Assembly (NCBI GenBank): GCA_045532455.1
Contig: JAZSFX010000016.1
Coordinates: 1-21,929, forward strand
From: Ornithomonoglobus_A sp045532455
Lineage (GTDB): Bacteria > Bacillota > Clostridia > UBA1381
DNA length: 21,929 nucleotides
Direction: 5' to 3'
Shown: positions 5,919-13,354 of the stretch, one piece after another
Layout of the letters: each line of letters begins with the position of its first letter
Position numbering within the stretch: the stretch's first letter is position 1
Made by a program: the position numbers and the translations under genes
The notes under the pieces: generated by a model
The model's database searches: none
Told to the model about the DNA's origin: nothing
What the model saw: the letters and a program-made list of their open reading frames with translations, nothing else

Positions 5919-6980
5919 ATGAAAAAATTATGCGTAATTTTCGGAGGTCGTTCACCTGAGCACGACATATCAAGGCTCTCGGTAACCTCTGTTTTGAATA
6001 ATCTCGACAAGAGCAAATACGAAATATCCGTTATAGGCATAACAAAAGACGGAGAATGGTATCTCTATAGCGGTGATTTTGCCAAAATTGCCGACGGTGA
6101 ATGGGAAAACGATACCCCAAACAAGAAAAAGGCGATTATCTCACCCGATGCTTCCGATAAAGCTATTATTGTTTTTGAAGATAAAAACACAATATCTTAC
6201 ATATACCCCGACGTTATATTCCCCGTGCTTCACGGTGAGTATGGCGAAGACGGTACAATTCAGGGTCTGTTTGAGCTTGCCGACATAAAATATGTGGGTA
6301 TGGGCGTTCTTGCCTCGGCAAATGCAATGGATAAGTTGTATTCAAAGCTTGTTTTTGCAAATGCAAATATTCCTCAGGCAGATTGGGTGAGTGTTACATC
6401 AAACGACAATATTGATGATAAGGTAAAGGAAATAGAAGAAAAGCTTGGTTATCCCTGTTTTGTAAAGCCATCACGCACAGGCTCATCTGTGGGTGTTGGC
6501 AAAGCACACGACCAAAATGAACTGTATAGCGCAATAAAAAATGCGCTTTCATACGACAGAAAAGTGCTTGTTGAAGAATGTATTGACGGCAGAGAGGTCG
6601 AATGCTCCGTTTTAGGAAACTTCGACGTAAAAGCCGGCGAGGTTGGCGAAATTGTGCCTATGGTGGAATTTTACGATTTTGACGCAAAGTATAAGGATAA
6701 TACAACAAGGCTCGATATTCCTGCCGATATTACTCCCGAAAAACGCGAAGAAATCCGCACTGCAGCTATTAAGGCATTCAAGGCGCTCGACGGTCAGGGA
6801 CTGTCGCGTGTTGATTTCTTTATAAAGCATAGCGATAATTCCATTATTTTAAACGAAATAAATACATTGCCAGGCTTTACAAATATAAGTATGTATCCAA
6901 AGCTATGGGAGGCCGCAGGTCTTGGCTATAGTGCACTGTTGGATAAACTTATAGAGCTTGCAGAGGAAAGAGTGAAATAA
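5919..6980 (+). CDS. ddl: D-alanine--D-alanine ligase
   Basis: This ATP-grasp enzyme joins two D-alanines to make the peptidoglycan stem terminus. The start is the ATG at 5919 with GGAGG (5909-5913) 5 nt upstream, giving 353 residues; the in-frame TTG at 5907 lies within the ribosome binding region and is rejected. Motifs are GGRSPEHDIS (Glu14), HGEYGEDGTIQG, the ATP-binding CFVKPSRTGSSVGVGK, EECIDGREVE, LSRVDFF and the metal/substrate site LNEINTLPGFT. The omega-loop motif FYDFDAKY ends in Tyr258, the residue type found in D-Ala-D-Ala ligases, whereas intrinsically vancomycin-resistant D-Ala-D-Lac ligases carry Phe. A D-Ala-D-Ala product is therefore expected. The stop overlaps the murI start by one base (TAATG). 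Confidence 0.96.
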   Translation: MKKLCVIFGGRSPEHDISRLSVTSVLNNLDKSKYEISVIGITKDGEWYLYSGDFAKIADGEWENDTPNKKKAIISPDASDKAIIVFEDKNTISYIYPDVIFPVLHGEYGEDGTIQGLFELADIKYVGMGVLASANAMDKLYSKLVFANANIPQADWVSVTSNDNIDDKVKEIEEKLGYPCFVKPSRTGSSVGVGKAHDQNELYSAIKNALSYDRKVLVEECIDGREVECSVLGNFDVKAGEVGEIVPMVEFYDFDAKYKDNTTRLDIPADITPEKREEIRTAAIKAFKALDGQGLSRVDFFIKHSDNSIILNEINTLPGFTNISMYPKLWEAAGLGYSALLDKLIELAEERVK

Positions 6981-7789
6981 TGAATAACAGAAGTATAGGT
7001 GTTTTCGACTCAGGTCTTGGCGGTCTTACCGCGGTAAAGCAGATTATGAAATCTCTCCCCGATGAGAGCATAATCTACTTTGGCGATACGGGCAGAGTTC
7101 CCTACGGTACACGCAGCCGCGAAACTATTATTAAATATACCAGAAACGACATACGCTTTTTACAGAGCTTTGATGTAAAAATGATTGTTATAGCCTGCGG
7201 AACTGCAAGCTCGGCCTCACTTCCCGATATAAAAAATGAGTTTGATACTCCAATCATAGGTGTTGTTGACGCGGCTGTTAATGAAGCCATAAAAGCAACA
7301 AAAAACAAAAAAATAGGTGTAATAGGAACACAGGGTACAATAAATAGCGGCTCGTATGAGAGGTTAATAAAAGAAAAGGATTCCACCATCATAACATTTG
7401 CAAAGGCATGTCCTTTGTTTGTTCCGCTTGTAGAAAACGCTCATTTTGACACACAGGTAACAAGGCTTGTGGTGGAGGAATATCTTGAGGAAATAAAAAA
7501 TTCAGGCGTGGATACTCTTATATTAGGCTGTACCCACTATCCCCTGTTAAAAAAGGTAATTGGCGAATATATGGGCGACGGGGTTACTCTTGTTGACCCG
7601 GGTGCTGAGGCAGCAAAGTATTTAAAGTCGATACTCAGTGATGATTTAAAGCACTCTCCCCAAAAAGACGACGAACAATACAGATATTTTGTGAGCGATA
7701 ATCCGTCAGGCTTTGAAGATATTGCCTCAACCTTTTTAGAAACTAAAATCGACAGGCAGGTAACTAAAATTGACATCGAAAAATACTGA
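6980..7789 (+). CDS. murI: Glutamate racemase with an altered CGT catalytic motif
   Basis: MurI makes D-glutamate for peptidoglycan by a two-cysteine racemisation. The 269-residue protein shows VFDSGLGGLTA (Asp9, Ser10 region), YFGDTGRVPYGTRS, the first catalytic segment IACGTASS with Cys73, and the second LGCTHYPLL with Cys184. Both cysteines fall at the canonical positions. The usual motif around the first is CNT; here it is CGT, so the substrate-contacting Asn74 is replaced by Gly. The neighbouring gene ddl and the TAATG overlap with it support a wall role. The ATG at 6980 has AGAGGAAAG upstream inside ddl. I regard it as a functional racemase of a CGT-type subgroup rather than a degraded copy, since everything else is intact. 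Confidence 0.92.
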   Translation: MNNRSIGVFDSGLGGLTAVKQIMKSLPDESIIYFGDTGRVPYGTRSRETIIKYTRNDIRFLQSFDVKMIVIACGTASSASLPDIKNEFDTPIIGVVDAAVNEAIKATKNKKIGVIGTQGTINSGSYERLIKEKDSTIITFAKACPLFVPLVENAHFDTQVTRLVVEEYLEEIKNSGVDTLILGCTHYPLLKKVIGEYMGDGVTLVDPGAEAAKYLKSILSDDLKHSPQKDDEQYRYFVSDNPSGFEDIASTFLETKIDRQVTKIDIEKY

Positions 7790-8192
7790 TTTATTTAATA
7801 TTGAGGTTACAAACCATCAGACTATCGACGGTACAAAAGACGAAATTTTCGAAAAAGCGCAAGGAAGTCTCTACACAAAAGACGATAAAACGTATCTTCT
7901 CTATAAGGTTAAAGACGAAGATGGCGAAACCTCTGTTATTGTTGTTGTGGAAAAAGACTGTGTGAGTGTTAAGCGCACAGGCGTCTCATCTTCGAAAATG
8001 ATATTTGACAAAACAAAGAAAACAAATTTAAAATACAATACAATGTACGGAAGCATAGACACTGTAATAGACACTCAAAAAATCGTGAACGCCCTGAGTG
8101 TCGATGGCGGAAAATTACGTCTTGTCTATACACTGACTATGCAGGGAGCAAAGCTATATAACGATATGGTTATATGCGTAACTCCTCTCTGA
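7770..8192 (+). CDS. DUF1934 (YwiB-like) beta-barrel protein of unknown function
   Basis: A 140-residue soluble protein without signal peptide or membrane segment, resembling the DUF1934/YwiB family, a small lipocalin-like beta-barrel of unknown function. Beta-rich alternation is visible (KTYLLYKVKDEDGETSVIVVV, KLRLVYTLTMQG). The TTG start at 7770 overlaps the end of murI by 20 nt. No good Shine-Dalgarno sequence is visible (only GGCAGG upstream), so translation probably depends on coupling to murI. No downstream ATG precedes the conserved region, so a later start is unlikely. It lies in an operon with two wall-precursor enzymes and a secreted protease, which suggests an envelope-related role by association only. 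Confidence 0.8.
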   Translation: MTSKNTDLFNIEVTNHQTIDGTKDEIFEKAQGSLYTKDDKTYLLYKVKDEDGETSVIVVVEKDCVSVKRTGVSSSKMIFDKTKKTNLKYNTMYGSIDTVIDTQKIVNALSVDGGKLRLVYTLTMQGAKLYNDMVICVTPL

Positions 8193-8207
8193 TACCGGAG
8201 GATATTT

Positions 8208-9644
8208 ATGAAACTTGTTAGAAAAATCACCGCCGCAATTCTTTCTTTGTCGGTGATGACATCCACAACGGGTGTATATGCCACGGATTACAGCGACGGT
8301 TTTATTATATGGGATAATATATCTGAGTATATTTCTGATATATACATAGACAAAACTCTTACAAAAGAACAGATTATGCAGATGGGAATTTCCAATCTGC
8401 TTAACGACGAAGATGTAATGATTGAGCTTCTTAAAAAGACTTTAGAGGGCATTGACCCCTACTGTTCTTTTATGACCTATGACGAATATCAGCAGTATAT
8501 CGGCAGTATAAACGGTGTTATGTACGGTCTTGGCGTTATTTTGGAGCAACGTGATGACGGAGTGTACATAAACGGTTTTGTTGAGGGTAATCTTGCGCAA
8601 GACGCAGGCTTTGCCGAGGGCGATAAGATATGCGAGGTCGACGGATTAAACGTTGAGGGCAAAAGCATTGACGAAGTAAAAGCGCTCGTTGTTGGCGAGT
8701 TGGATACTAAGGTTGCCATCATTGTTGAGCGAAATTTTCAGCGCCTTTCCCTTATGGGTACACGTTGTGCCATTAATATTGCAACAGTAAGTGGCGGTAT
8801 TTTAAAGGGAAATGTCGGCTATATGAAGATACTCTCTTTTGGTGATAATACCGAAAAAGAAGTACGTAAGATGCTTGATACTTTCCAATCGTCAGACGTT
8901 AAAAAGCTTATTATCGACTTAAGAAACAACGTAGGCGGCATGCTATCTTCAGCGATTGCCATTTCGAAAATGCTTGTTCCAAAAGGAAAAATTATAGACG
9001 TAAAATACCGTGTCGAGTCGGGAAACCGAAGCTACTACTCGGAGCTTGAACGCACCTACTACGATACAATCCTTTTAGTGAATCAGAACACCGCCTCATC
9101 TTCCGAAATCTTTGCAAGCGCTATGAAAGAAAGCGGCGCGGCACAGCTTTACGGTGTAACTACCTACGGAAAAGGCGTTATTCAGGGAACATTTTCGCTT
9201 AATAATGGCTCTATGCTTAAGGTTACAACCGGTGAATATATCACAAGAGACGGAAACAAAATAAACGGTGTGGGCATTGAGCCTGACGTATACATAGAAA
9301 ACGAGAAAGAGGCAATAGACGTTGGCTCATACACAAAATTCACTTTTACAGATAAGTGGTGTGTGGGACAAAGAGGCAAGCCGATAAAAGCCGCAAAAGA
9401 AAGACTTTCTATGCTTGGTTATTACACAGGCAACACCCAAAGCACGCTTTTTGATGCCTCTTTGCAGGACGCAATAAAAGCATATCAGTCCGTTTCGGGT
9501 CTTAGTGCTTCGGGAATTCTTGATATTCCAACACAGGTAAAGCTCGACAGAACCTTTGGCTCTCTCGAAAAAGAGGTTGATATTCAACTGCAAAAAGCAT
9601 ACGAAGCCTTTGGCGGAAATATCGATGATTTATACAACAACTAA
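8208..9644 (+). CDS. Secreted S41-family carboxyl-terminal processing protease with peptidoglycan-binding domain
   Basis: A 478-residue CtpA/CtpB-like serine protease. A signal peptide covers about residues 1-26 (KLVRK, a hydrophobic core, then VYA|TDY). A PDZ domain is near residues 103-180 (GVMYGLGVILE to VAIIVER). The S41 catalytic domain follows, with LRNNVGGML, nucleophile Ser297 in TASSSEIFA and general base Lys322 in TYGKGVIQ; the 25-residue Ser-Lys spacing matches E. coli Prc. A C-terminal peptidoglycan-binding_1-like domain (about 383-450, RGKPIKAAKERLSMLGYYTG, FDASLQDAIKAYQ) would anchor it at the wall. The ATG at 8208 follows GGAGGA. It sits at the end of ddl-murI-DUF1934. Substrates are unknown; processing of wall enzymes or lipoproteins is plausible. 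Confidence 0.92.
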   Translation: MKLVRKITAAILSLSVMTSTTGVYATDYSDGFIIWDNISEYISDIYIDKTLTKEQIMQMGISNLLNDEDVMIELLKKTLEGIDPYCSFMTYDEYQQYIGSINGVMYGLGVILEQRDDGVYINGFVEGNLAQDAGFAEGDKICEVDGLNVEGKSIDEVKALVVGELDTKVAIIVERNFQRLSLMGTRCAINIATVSGGILKGNVGYMKILSFGDNTEKEVRKMLDTFQSSDVKKLIIDLRNNVGGMLSSAIAISKMLVPKGKIIDVKYRVESGNRSYYSELERTYYDTILLVNQNTASSSEIFASAMKESGAAQLYGVTTYGKGVIQGTFSLNNGSMLKVTTGEYITRDGNKINGVGIEPDVYIENEKEAIDVGSYTKFTFTDKWCVGQRGKPIKAAKERLSMLGYYTGNTQSTLFDASLQDAIKAYQSVSGLSASGILDIPTQVKLDRTFGSLEKEVDIQLQKAYEAFGGNIDDLYNN

Positions 9645-9654
9645 AAAACACATT

Positions 9655-9690
9655 GGGCATATAACCAAAAACTATTTTGGTTATATGCCC
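9655..9690 (+). other. Perfect 16-bp hairpin between the S41 protease and the MFS gene
   Basis: GGGCATATAACCAAAA (9655-9670), loop ACTA and TTTTGGTTATATGCCC (9675-9690) form an uninterrupted 16-bp stem. It is not followed by a T run (TTAGCTTAGG comes next), so it is not a standard intrinsic terminator for the plus strand. It ends 7 nt before the ribosome binding site of the MFS gene. It may be an mRNA-stabilising 3' end, a translation-control hairpin or a weak terminator. Confidence 0.6.
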
Positions 9691-9709
9691 TTAGCTTAGG
9701 AGAAAAATT

Positions 9710-10888
9710 ATGAGAAGTTATCAGTCAACATTGCGCTGCTGCTTTGTGGGGTACATAATTCAGGCAATAGTTGTTAACTTTTTGCCGCTTTTATTTGTTA
9801 CCATTCAACAGGAGTATAATATACCCCTTTCAAAGATTACAATTTTAATCACAGTAACCTTCTTTGTGCAAATTCTTACTGATGTGTTGTCGGCGCCTTT
9901 TATTAACAAATACGGATATAAAACACCCATTGTTTTCTCACATCTTTTTTCGGCTCTCGGCTTGATTTTGCTTACTGTATTACCGCAGATAATTGACCCC
10001 TTTGCAGGATTTTTGATTTCGGTAATAATTTATGCAATAGGCAGCGGGTTATTAGAAGTCCTTGTGAGTCCCATAACCGAAGCATGCCCGACACCGAATA
10101 AAGAAAAGGCTATGAGTCTTTTACATTCATTCTACTGTTGGGGACAGATGGGTGTTGTTTTGGTATCATCATTGTTTTTTCTTGTTTTCGGAGTTCTTAA
10201 ATGGCGATTTCTTTCGCTTATATTTGCACTTGTTCCAATTATAAATCTTGCAATATTTATGAACTCACCCATTCCCGATGTGGTAAAAGATGGAAAACAA
10301 CCTCTTTCGCTAAAGCAGTTACTTACGAACAAAACATTTTTGTTACTCTTACTACTTATGATTTGTGCAGGAGCAAGCGAGGTTAGTGTTGCACAGTGGG
10401 CGTCTGCCTTTGCCGAAAAAGGTCTTGGTCTTTCAAAAACACTCGGAGATATTGCAGGTCCTGCCGCATTTGCTCTGCTTATGGGTATATCAAGAGTGTT
10501 TTATGGAAAATATGCAGATATGATAAACCTTATGCACTTTATATTATTCAGTGTCGTTCTTTGTATATTCTCGTATCTATTAATTTCACTTTCACCATCA
10601 CCGCTTATAAGCCTCATGGGTTGTGCTCTGTGCGGCTTCTCGGTGGGAATACTGTGGCCTGGTACTATAAGCATTGCCTCTGCCTCGATACAAAATGGCG
10701 GTGCGTTTATGTACGGACTACTCGCTCTTGGCGGAGATGTTGGTTGTACACTCGGCCCTACATTTACAGGTCTTGTGGCAGATTTTTATAATTCCGACTT
10801 AAAAATTGGTATTTTTGCTGCTATTGTTTTTCCGGTTATTATGCTTTTAGCGCTTGTTTTTCATACAAAACACGCCAAAGGGCACTGA
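9710..10888 (+). CDS. Major facilitator superfamily transporter (substrate unknown)
   Basis: A 392-residue integral membrane protein with about 12 hydrophobic helices, split by a polar cytoplasmic loop near residues 185-205 (NSPIPDVVKDGKQPLSLKQLL), the usual MFS two-bundle layout. The loop between helices 2 and 3 (NKYGYKTP) stands where the MFS motif-A loop occurs, though the classic GxxxDRxGRR pattern is degenerate. GFSVGILWPGTISIASASI late in the protein recalls sugar/fucose-permease-like MFS proteins, but I cannot assign a substrate. The ATG at 9710 follows TTAGGAG (9696-9702). No promoter is visible between it and the upstream protease gene, from which a strong hairpin separates it, so it may be read through from the ddl operon. 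tig follows on its own promoter. Confidence 0.85.
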   Translation: MRSYQSTLRCCFVGYIIQAIVVNFLPLLFVTIQQEYNIPLSKITILITVTFFVQILTDVLSAPFINKYGYKTPIVFSHLFSALGLILLTVLPQIIDPFAGFLISVIIYAIGSGLLEVLVSPITEACPTPNKEKAMSLLHSFYCWGQMGVVLVSSLFFLVFGVLKWRFLSLIFALVPIINLAIFMNSPIPDVVKDGKQPLSLKQLLTNKTFLLLLLLMICAGASEVSVAQWASAFAEKGLGLSKTLGDIAGPAAFALLMGISRVFYGKYADMINLMHFILFSVVLCIFSYLLISLSPSPLISLMGCALCGFSVGILWPGTISIASASIQNGGAFMYGLLALGGDVGCTLGPTFTGLVADFYNSDLKIGIFAAIVFPVIMLLALVFHTKHAKGH

Positions 10889-10987
10889 TACTTTAGTGAT
10901 AAATACACAATAAATATTAAAAAACCAAAAGATAATAATAAAAACCACACAAAGAATGGAAATTCAAAAAATTTTAACAAAAAATGA

Positions 10988-11016
10988 TTGAAATTCTTAT
11001 GAATTCGTGATATAAT
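10988..11016 (+). promoter_or_regulatory. Extended -10 promoter for tig-clpP-clpX-lysA
   Basis: -35 TTGAAA (10988-10993), 17-nt spacer and -10 TATAAT (11011-11016) preceded by TGA, an extended -10. The leader to the tig start is about 53 nt and carries GAAGGAGG (11060-11067). No CIRCE or CtsR-like operator was recognised. Confidence 0.82.
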
Positions 11017-11076
11017 AACAAATGTATGTTTAATATTGGTGCAATAGCACTTAACAGATGAAGGAGGATAAACATA

Positions 11077-12558
11077 ATGGCAGTAAAAAGCGAACAAATC
11101 GAAAAAAATCTTGTAAAGCTTACTTTTGAAGTATCAGCTGAGGATTTTGCAAAGGCTATTAACAATGTTTATAAAAAGAACGCGAGCAAATTCAACATAC
11201 CTGGTTTCAGAAAGGGTAAAGCACCAAAGGCAATTATAGAAAAGTACTACACAGAAGCAGTTTTCTATGATGATGCTATAAACGAAGTGCTTCCTGAGGC
11301 TTACGACGGGGCAGTTAAAGAGGCAGGCCTTGACGTTGTTGCAAGACCTGAAGTTGACGTTGAAGAAATCAAGAAAGGCGAAAATGTTGTATTCACTGCG
11401 CTTGTTACAACAAAGCCTGAGGTAAAGCTTGGCGAATATAAGGGTATAGAAGTACCTAAGTTTGACTATAATGTAACAGACGAAGACGTTGAAAAGGATA
11501 TCGAAAATGCAAGACAGCGAAACGCAAGAGTTACAACTCTTGACGAGGGTACTATAGCAGTGGGCAATATTGCTGTTATAGACTTTGACGGCAGCGTTGA
11601 CGGTGTTGCATTTGATGGCGGCAAGGGCGAAAACTACGACCTCGAAATCGGTTCAGGTACATTTATCCCCGGCTTTGAGGAGCAACTTGTTGGCGCAAAG
11701 GTTGGCGACCTTGTTGACGTTAATGTTACATTCCCTAAAGAATACCACGCTCCTGACCTTGCAGGCAAAGACGCTTTGTTTAAGGTTACAATAAAAGAGC
11801 TTAAGGTAAGAGAGCTTCCTGAGGTTGACGATGATTTTGCTTCAGAAGTAAGCGAATTCGAAACTCTTGAAGAATGGAAGAAGGACATAAGAGCAAAGCT
11901 CGAAGAGAGCGCCCAAAACAGAGCAAAGATTGATACAGAAAATGCAGTTGTTGAAAAGGTATGCGAAAATGCAACTGTAGAAATTCCTGCTGCAATGCTT
12001 GAGGCAAATGTAGAAAGAGAGCTTCAGGAATTTGCTCAGAGATTAATGTATCAGGGCATGAACATGGAAATGTACATGCAATACACAGGTATGACACAAG
12101 AGACACTAAAAGAGCAGCTAAAGCCACAAGCCGAAAAGAAGCTTTTGGGCTCACTTGTTCTTGAGGCTATTCAAAAGGCAGAGGGTATCGAAGCAACTCC
12201 TGAGGTTGTTGAGATGGAACTTGTTGATATGGCCAAGAAATACAATATGGAGCTTGATAAGCTTAAGGAGCTTATGGGTGAGGCTGAGATGGAAAATCTT
12301 AAGGCTGACCTTGCAATCCAGCAGACAATCACAATGCTTGTAAATAACGCTGTTGTAGCAAAGAAAAAGAGCACTGCAAAGTCAACTACAACAAAAGCAG
12401 CCGCTGAGAAGAAAACAACTACAGCTAAAAAGACAACTGCTGCAAAGTCAACTACCACAAAAAAGACAACAACTACAGCTAAGAAGACAACTACAACCAA
12501 GAAAACAACAACTACTAAAACAGCAAAGACTGCTAAAGCAGAAGAAGCTGACAAATAA
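11077..12558 (+). CDS. tig: Trigger factor with a long Lys/Thr/Ala tail
   Basis: Trigger factor is the ribosome-bound chaperone and peptidyl-prolyl isomerase that meets nascent chains at the exit tunnel. The N-terminal ribosome-binding domain carries GFRKGKAP at residues 43-50, the L23-docking signature. The FKBP-type isomerase domain spans about 150-245 (VAVIDFDGSVDG to LFKVTIKELKVRELPEV). The helical C-terminal chaperone arms run to about 428. Residues 429-493 are an added 65-residue tail made only of K, T, A, S, E and D (20 Lys, 26 Thr), with repeating KKTTTT units; typical trigger factors stop near 430-450. The tail would be disordered and strongly basic. The ATG at 11077 follows AAGGAGGA. 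It heads tig-clpP-clpX-lysA. Confidence 0.97.
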   Translation: MAVKSEQIEKNLVKLTFEVSAEDFAKAINNVYKKNASKFNIPGFRKGKAPKAIIEKYYTEAVFYDDAINEVLPEAYDGAVKEAGLDVVARPEVDVEEIKKGENVVFTALVTTKPEVKLGEYKGIEVPKFDYNVTDEDVEKDIENARQRNARVTTLDEGTIAVGNIAVIDFDGSVDGVAFDGGKGENYDLEIGSGTFIPGFEEQLVGAKVGDLVDVNVTFPKEYHAPDLAGKDALFKVTIKELKVRELPEVDDDFASEVSEFETLEEWKKDIRAKLEESAQNRAKIDTENAVVEKVCENATVEIPAAMLEANVERELQEFAQRLMYQGMNMEMYMQYTGMTQETLKEQLKPQAEKKLLGSLVLEAIQKAEGIEATPEVVEMELVDMAKKYNMELDKLKELMGEAEMENLKADLAIQQTITMLVNNAVVAKKKSTAKSTTTKAAAEKKTTTAKKTTAAKSTTTKKTTTTAKKTTTTKKTTTTKTAKTAKAEEADK

Positions 12559-12613
12559 TAAAAGTCTTGCAGTTTTTGGTGTAAATTTTGCGACATAGAA
12601 AGGAATGATATTT

Positions 12614-13219
12614 ATGGCAACTATTCCTGTTGTAATAGACCAAACAAGTCGTGGCGAACGCTCATACGACATATACTCAAGATTATTAGAGGACAGAATT
12701 ATTTTCCTCTCCGACCCGGTTACCGACGCAACTGCAAGCCTTGTTGTTGCACAACTGCTTTTTTTGGAGGCTAAGGATCCGGACAAAGATATACAACTCT
12801 ATATAGACTCTCCCGGCGGCTCAATAACTGCCGGAATGGCTATATTTGATACGATGAATTATATCAAGTGCGATGTGTCTACCATATGTATAGGTATGGC
12901 GGCAAGTATGGGTGCATTCCTGCTTGCAGCAGGTGCAAAGGGCAAGAGATTTGCTCTCCCCAACAGCGAAGTTATGATACATCAGCCGCTTATTTCGGGT
13001 GGCGGACTAAGCGGTCAGACTACTGATATAAAAATCTATTCTGACCACATGGTAAGAACAAAAGAAAAAATGAACAGAATTCTTGCCGAACGTTGCGGAC
13101 AAACCTACGAAAAGGTTTGCGATGATACCGAAAGAGATAACTTTATGAGCGCTGCTGAAGCCAAGGAATATGGCCTGATAGACGCAGTTATCGAAAAAAG
13201 AGAACAGCAACAAAAGTAA
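12614..13219 (+). CDS. clpP: ATP-dependent Clp protease proteolytic subunit
   Basis: ClpP forms the 14-subunit serine-protease chamber fed by ClpX or ClpC. The start is the ATG at 12614, 9 nt after AGAAAGGA. The in-frame ATG at 12605 abuts that ribosome binding site and would add three residues (MIF), so it is less likely. The 201-residue product starts ATIPVVIDQTSRGERSYDIYSRLL, as in firmicute ClpP. The catalytic triad is Ser98 in GMAASMG, His123 in VMIHQP and Asp175 in DDTERDNF. The loop after HQPL (ISGGGLSGQ) is about 3 residues longer than in E. coli. It lies 55 nt after tig and 135 nt before clpX; that second gap holds a structured RNA. Confidence 0.97.
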   Translation: MATIPVVIDQTSRGERSYDIYSRLLEDRIIFLSDPVTDATASLVVAQLLFLEAKDPDKDIQLYIDSPGGSITAGMAIFDTMNYIKCDVSTICIGMAASMGAFLLAAGAKGKRFALPNSEVMIHQPLISGGGLSGQTTDIKIYSDHMVRTKEKMNRILAERCGQTYEKVCDDTERDNFMSAAEAKEYGLIDAVIEKREQQQK

Positions 13220-13226
13220 ACTTTAC

Positions 13227-13340
13227 CATAACCATTCCCTTGAATACATATTCTTATGTATTCTGTTGCCTGCATTCAGGCAGGGGGTGGTTATGTGTGC
13301 ATTTATTGGAATTTTTATTATCTGCCACCCTCTTGGGTGG
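13227..13340 (+). promoter_or_regulatory. Structured leader RNA between clpP and clpX (three-way junction plus SD-proximal hairpin)
   Basis: A 13-pair outer helix joins CATAACCATTCCC (13227-13239) to GGGGGTGGTTATG (13283-13295), with two G-U pairs and no mismatch. It encloses two perfect hairpins: GAATACATA/TATGTATTC (13242-13263, UUCU loop) and TGCCTG/CAGGCA (13267-13282, CAUU loop). Downstream CCACCC-TCTT-GGGTGG (13325-13340) forms another hairpin, 2 nt before TTGGAG (13343-13348), the clpX ribosome binding site. GGGGGTGG (13283-13290) could instead pair with CCACCCTC (13325-13332), so two exclusive folds are possible. No T run follows and no clear promoter is seen inside. It may be a cis-regulatory element or an RNA-processing site. 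Confidence 0.6.
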
Positions 13341-13354
13341 GATTGGAGTATTAA

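Noticed and set aside
5919..6980. Possibility that ddl is a D-Ala-D-Lac (vancomycin-resistance type) ligase.
   Set aside because: The omega-loop motif ends in Tyr258 (AKY), the D-Ala-D-Ala type, and no vanH/vanX-like neighbours are present.
12171..12596. Antisense frame rich in Val and Phe opposite the end of tig.
   Set aside because: It is the complement of the Lys/Thr-rich tail (AAG/ACA read backwards gives CTT/TGT and shifted GTT/TTC), not an independent hydrophobic protein.
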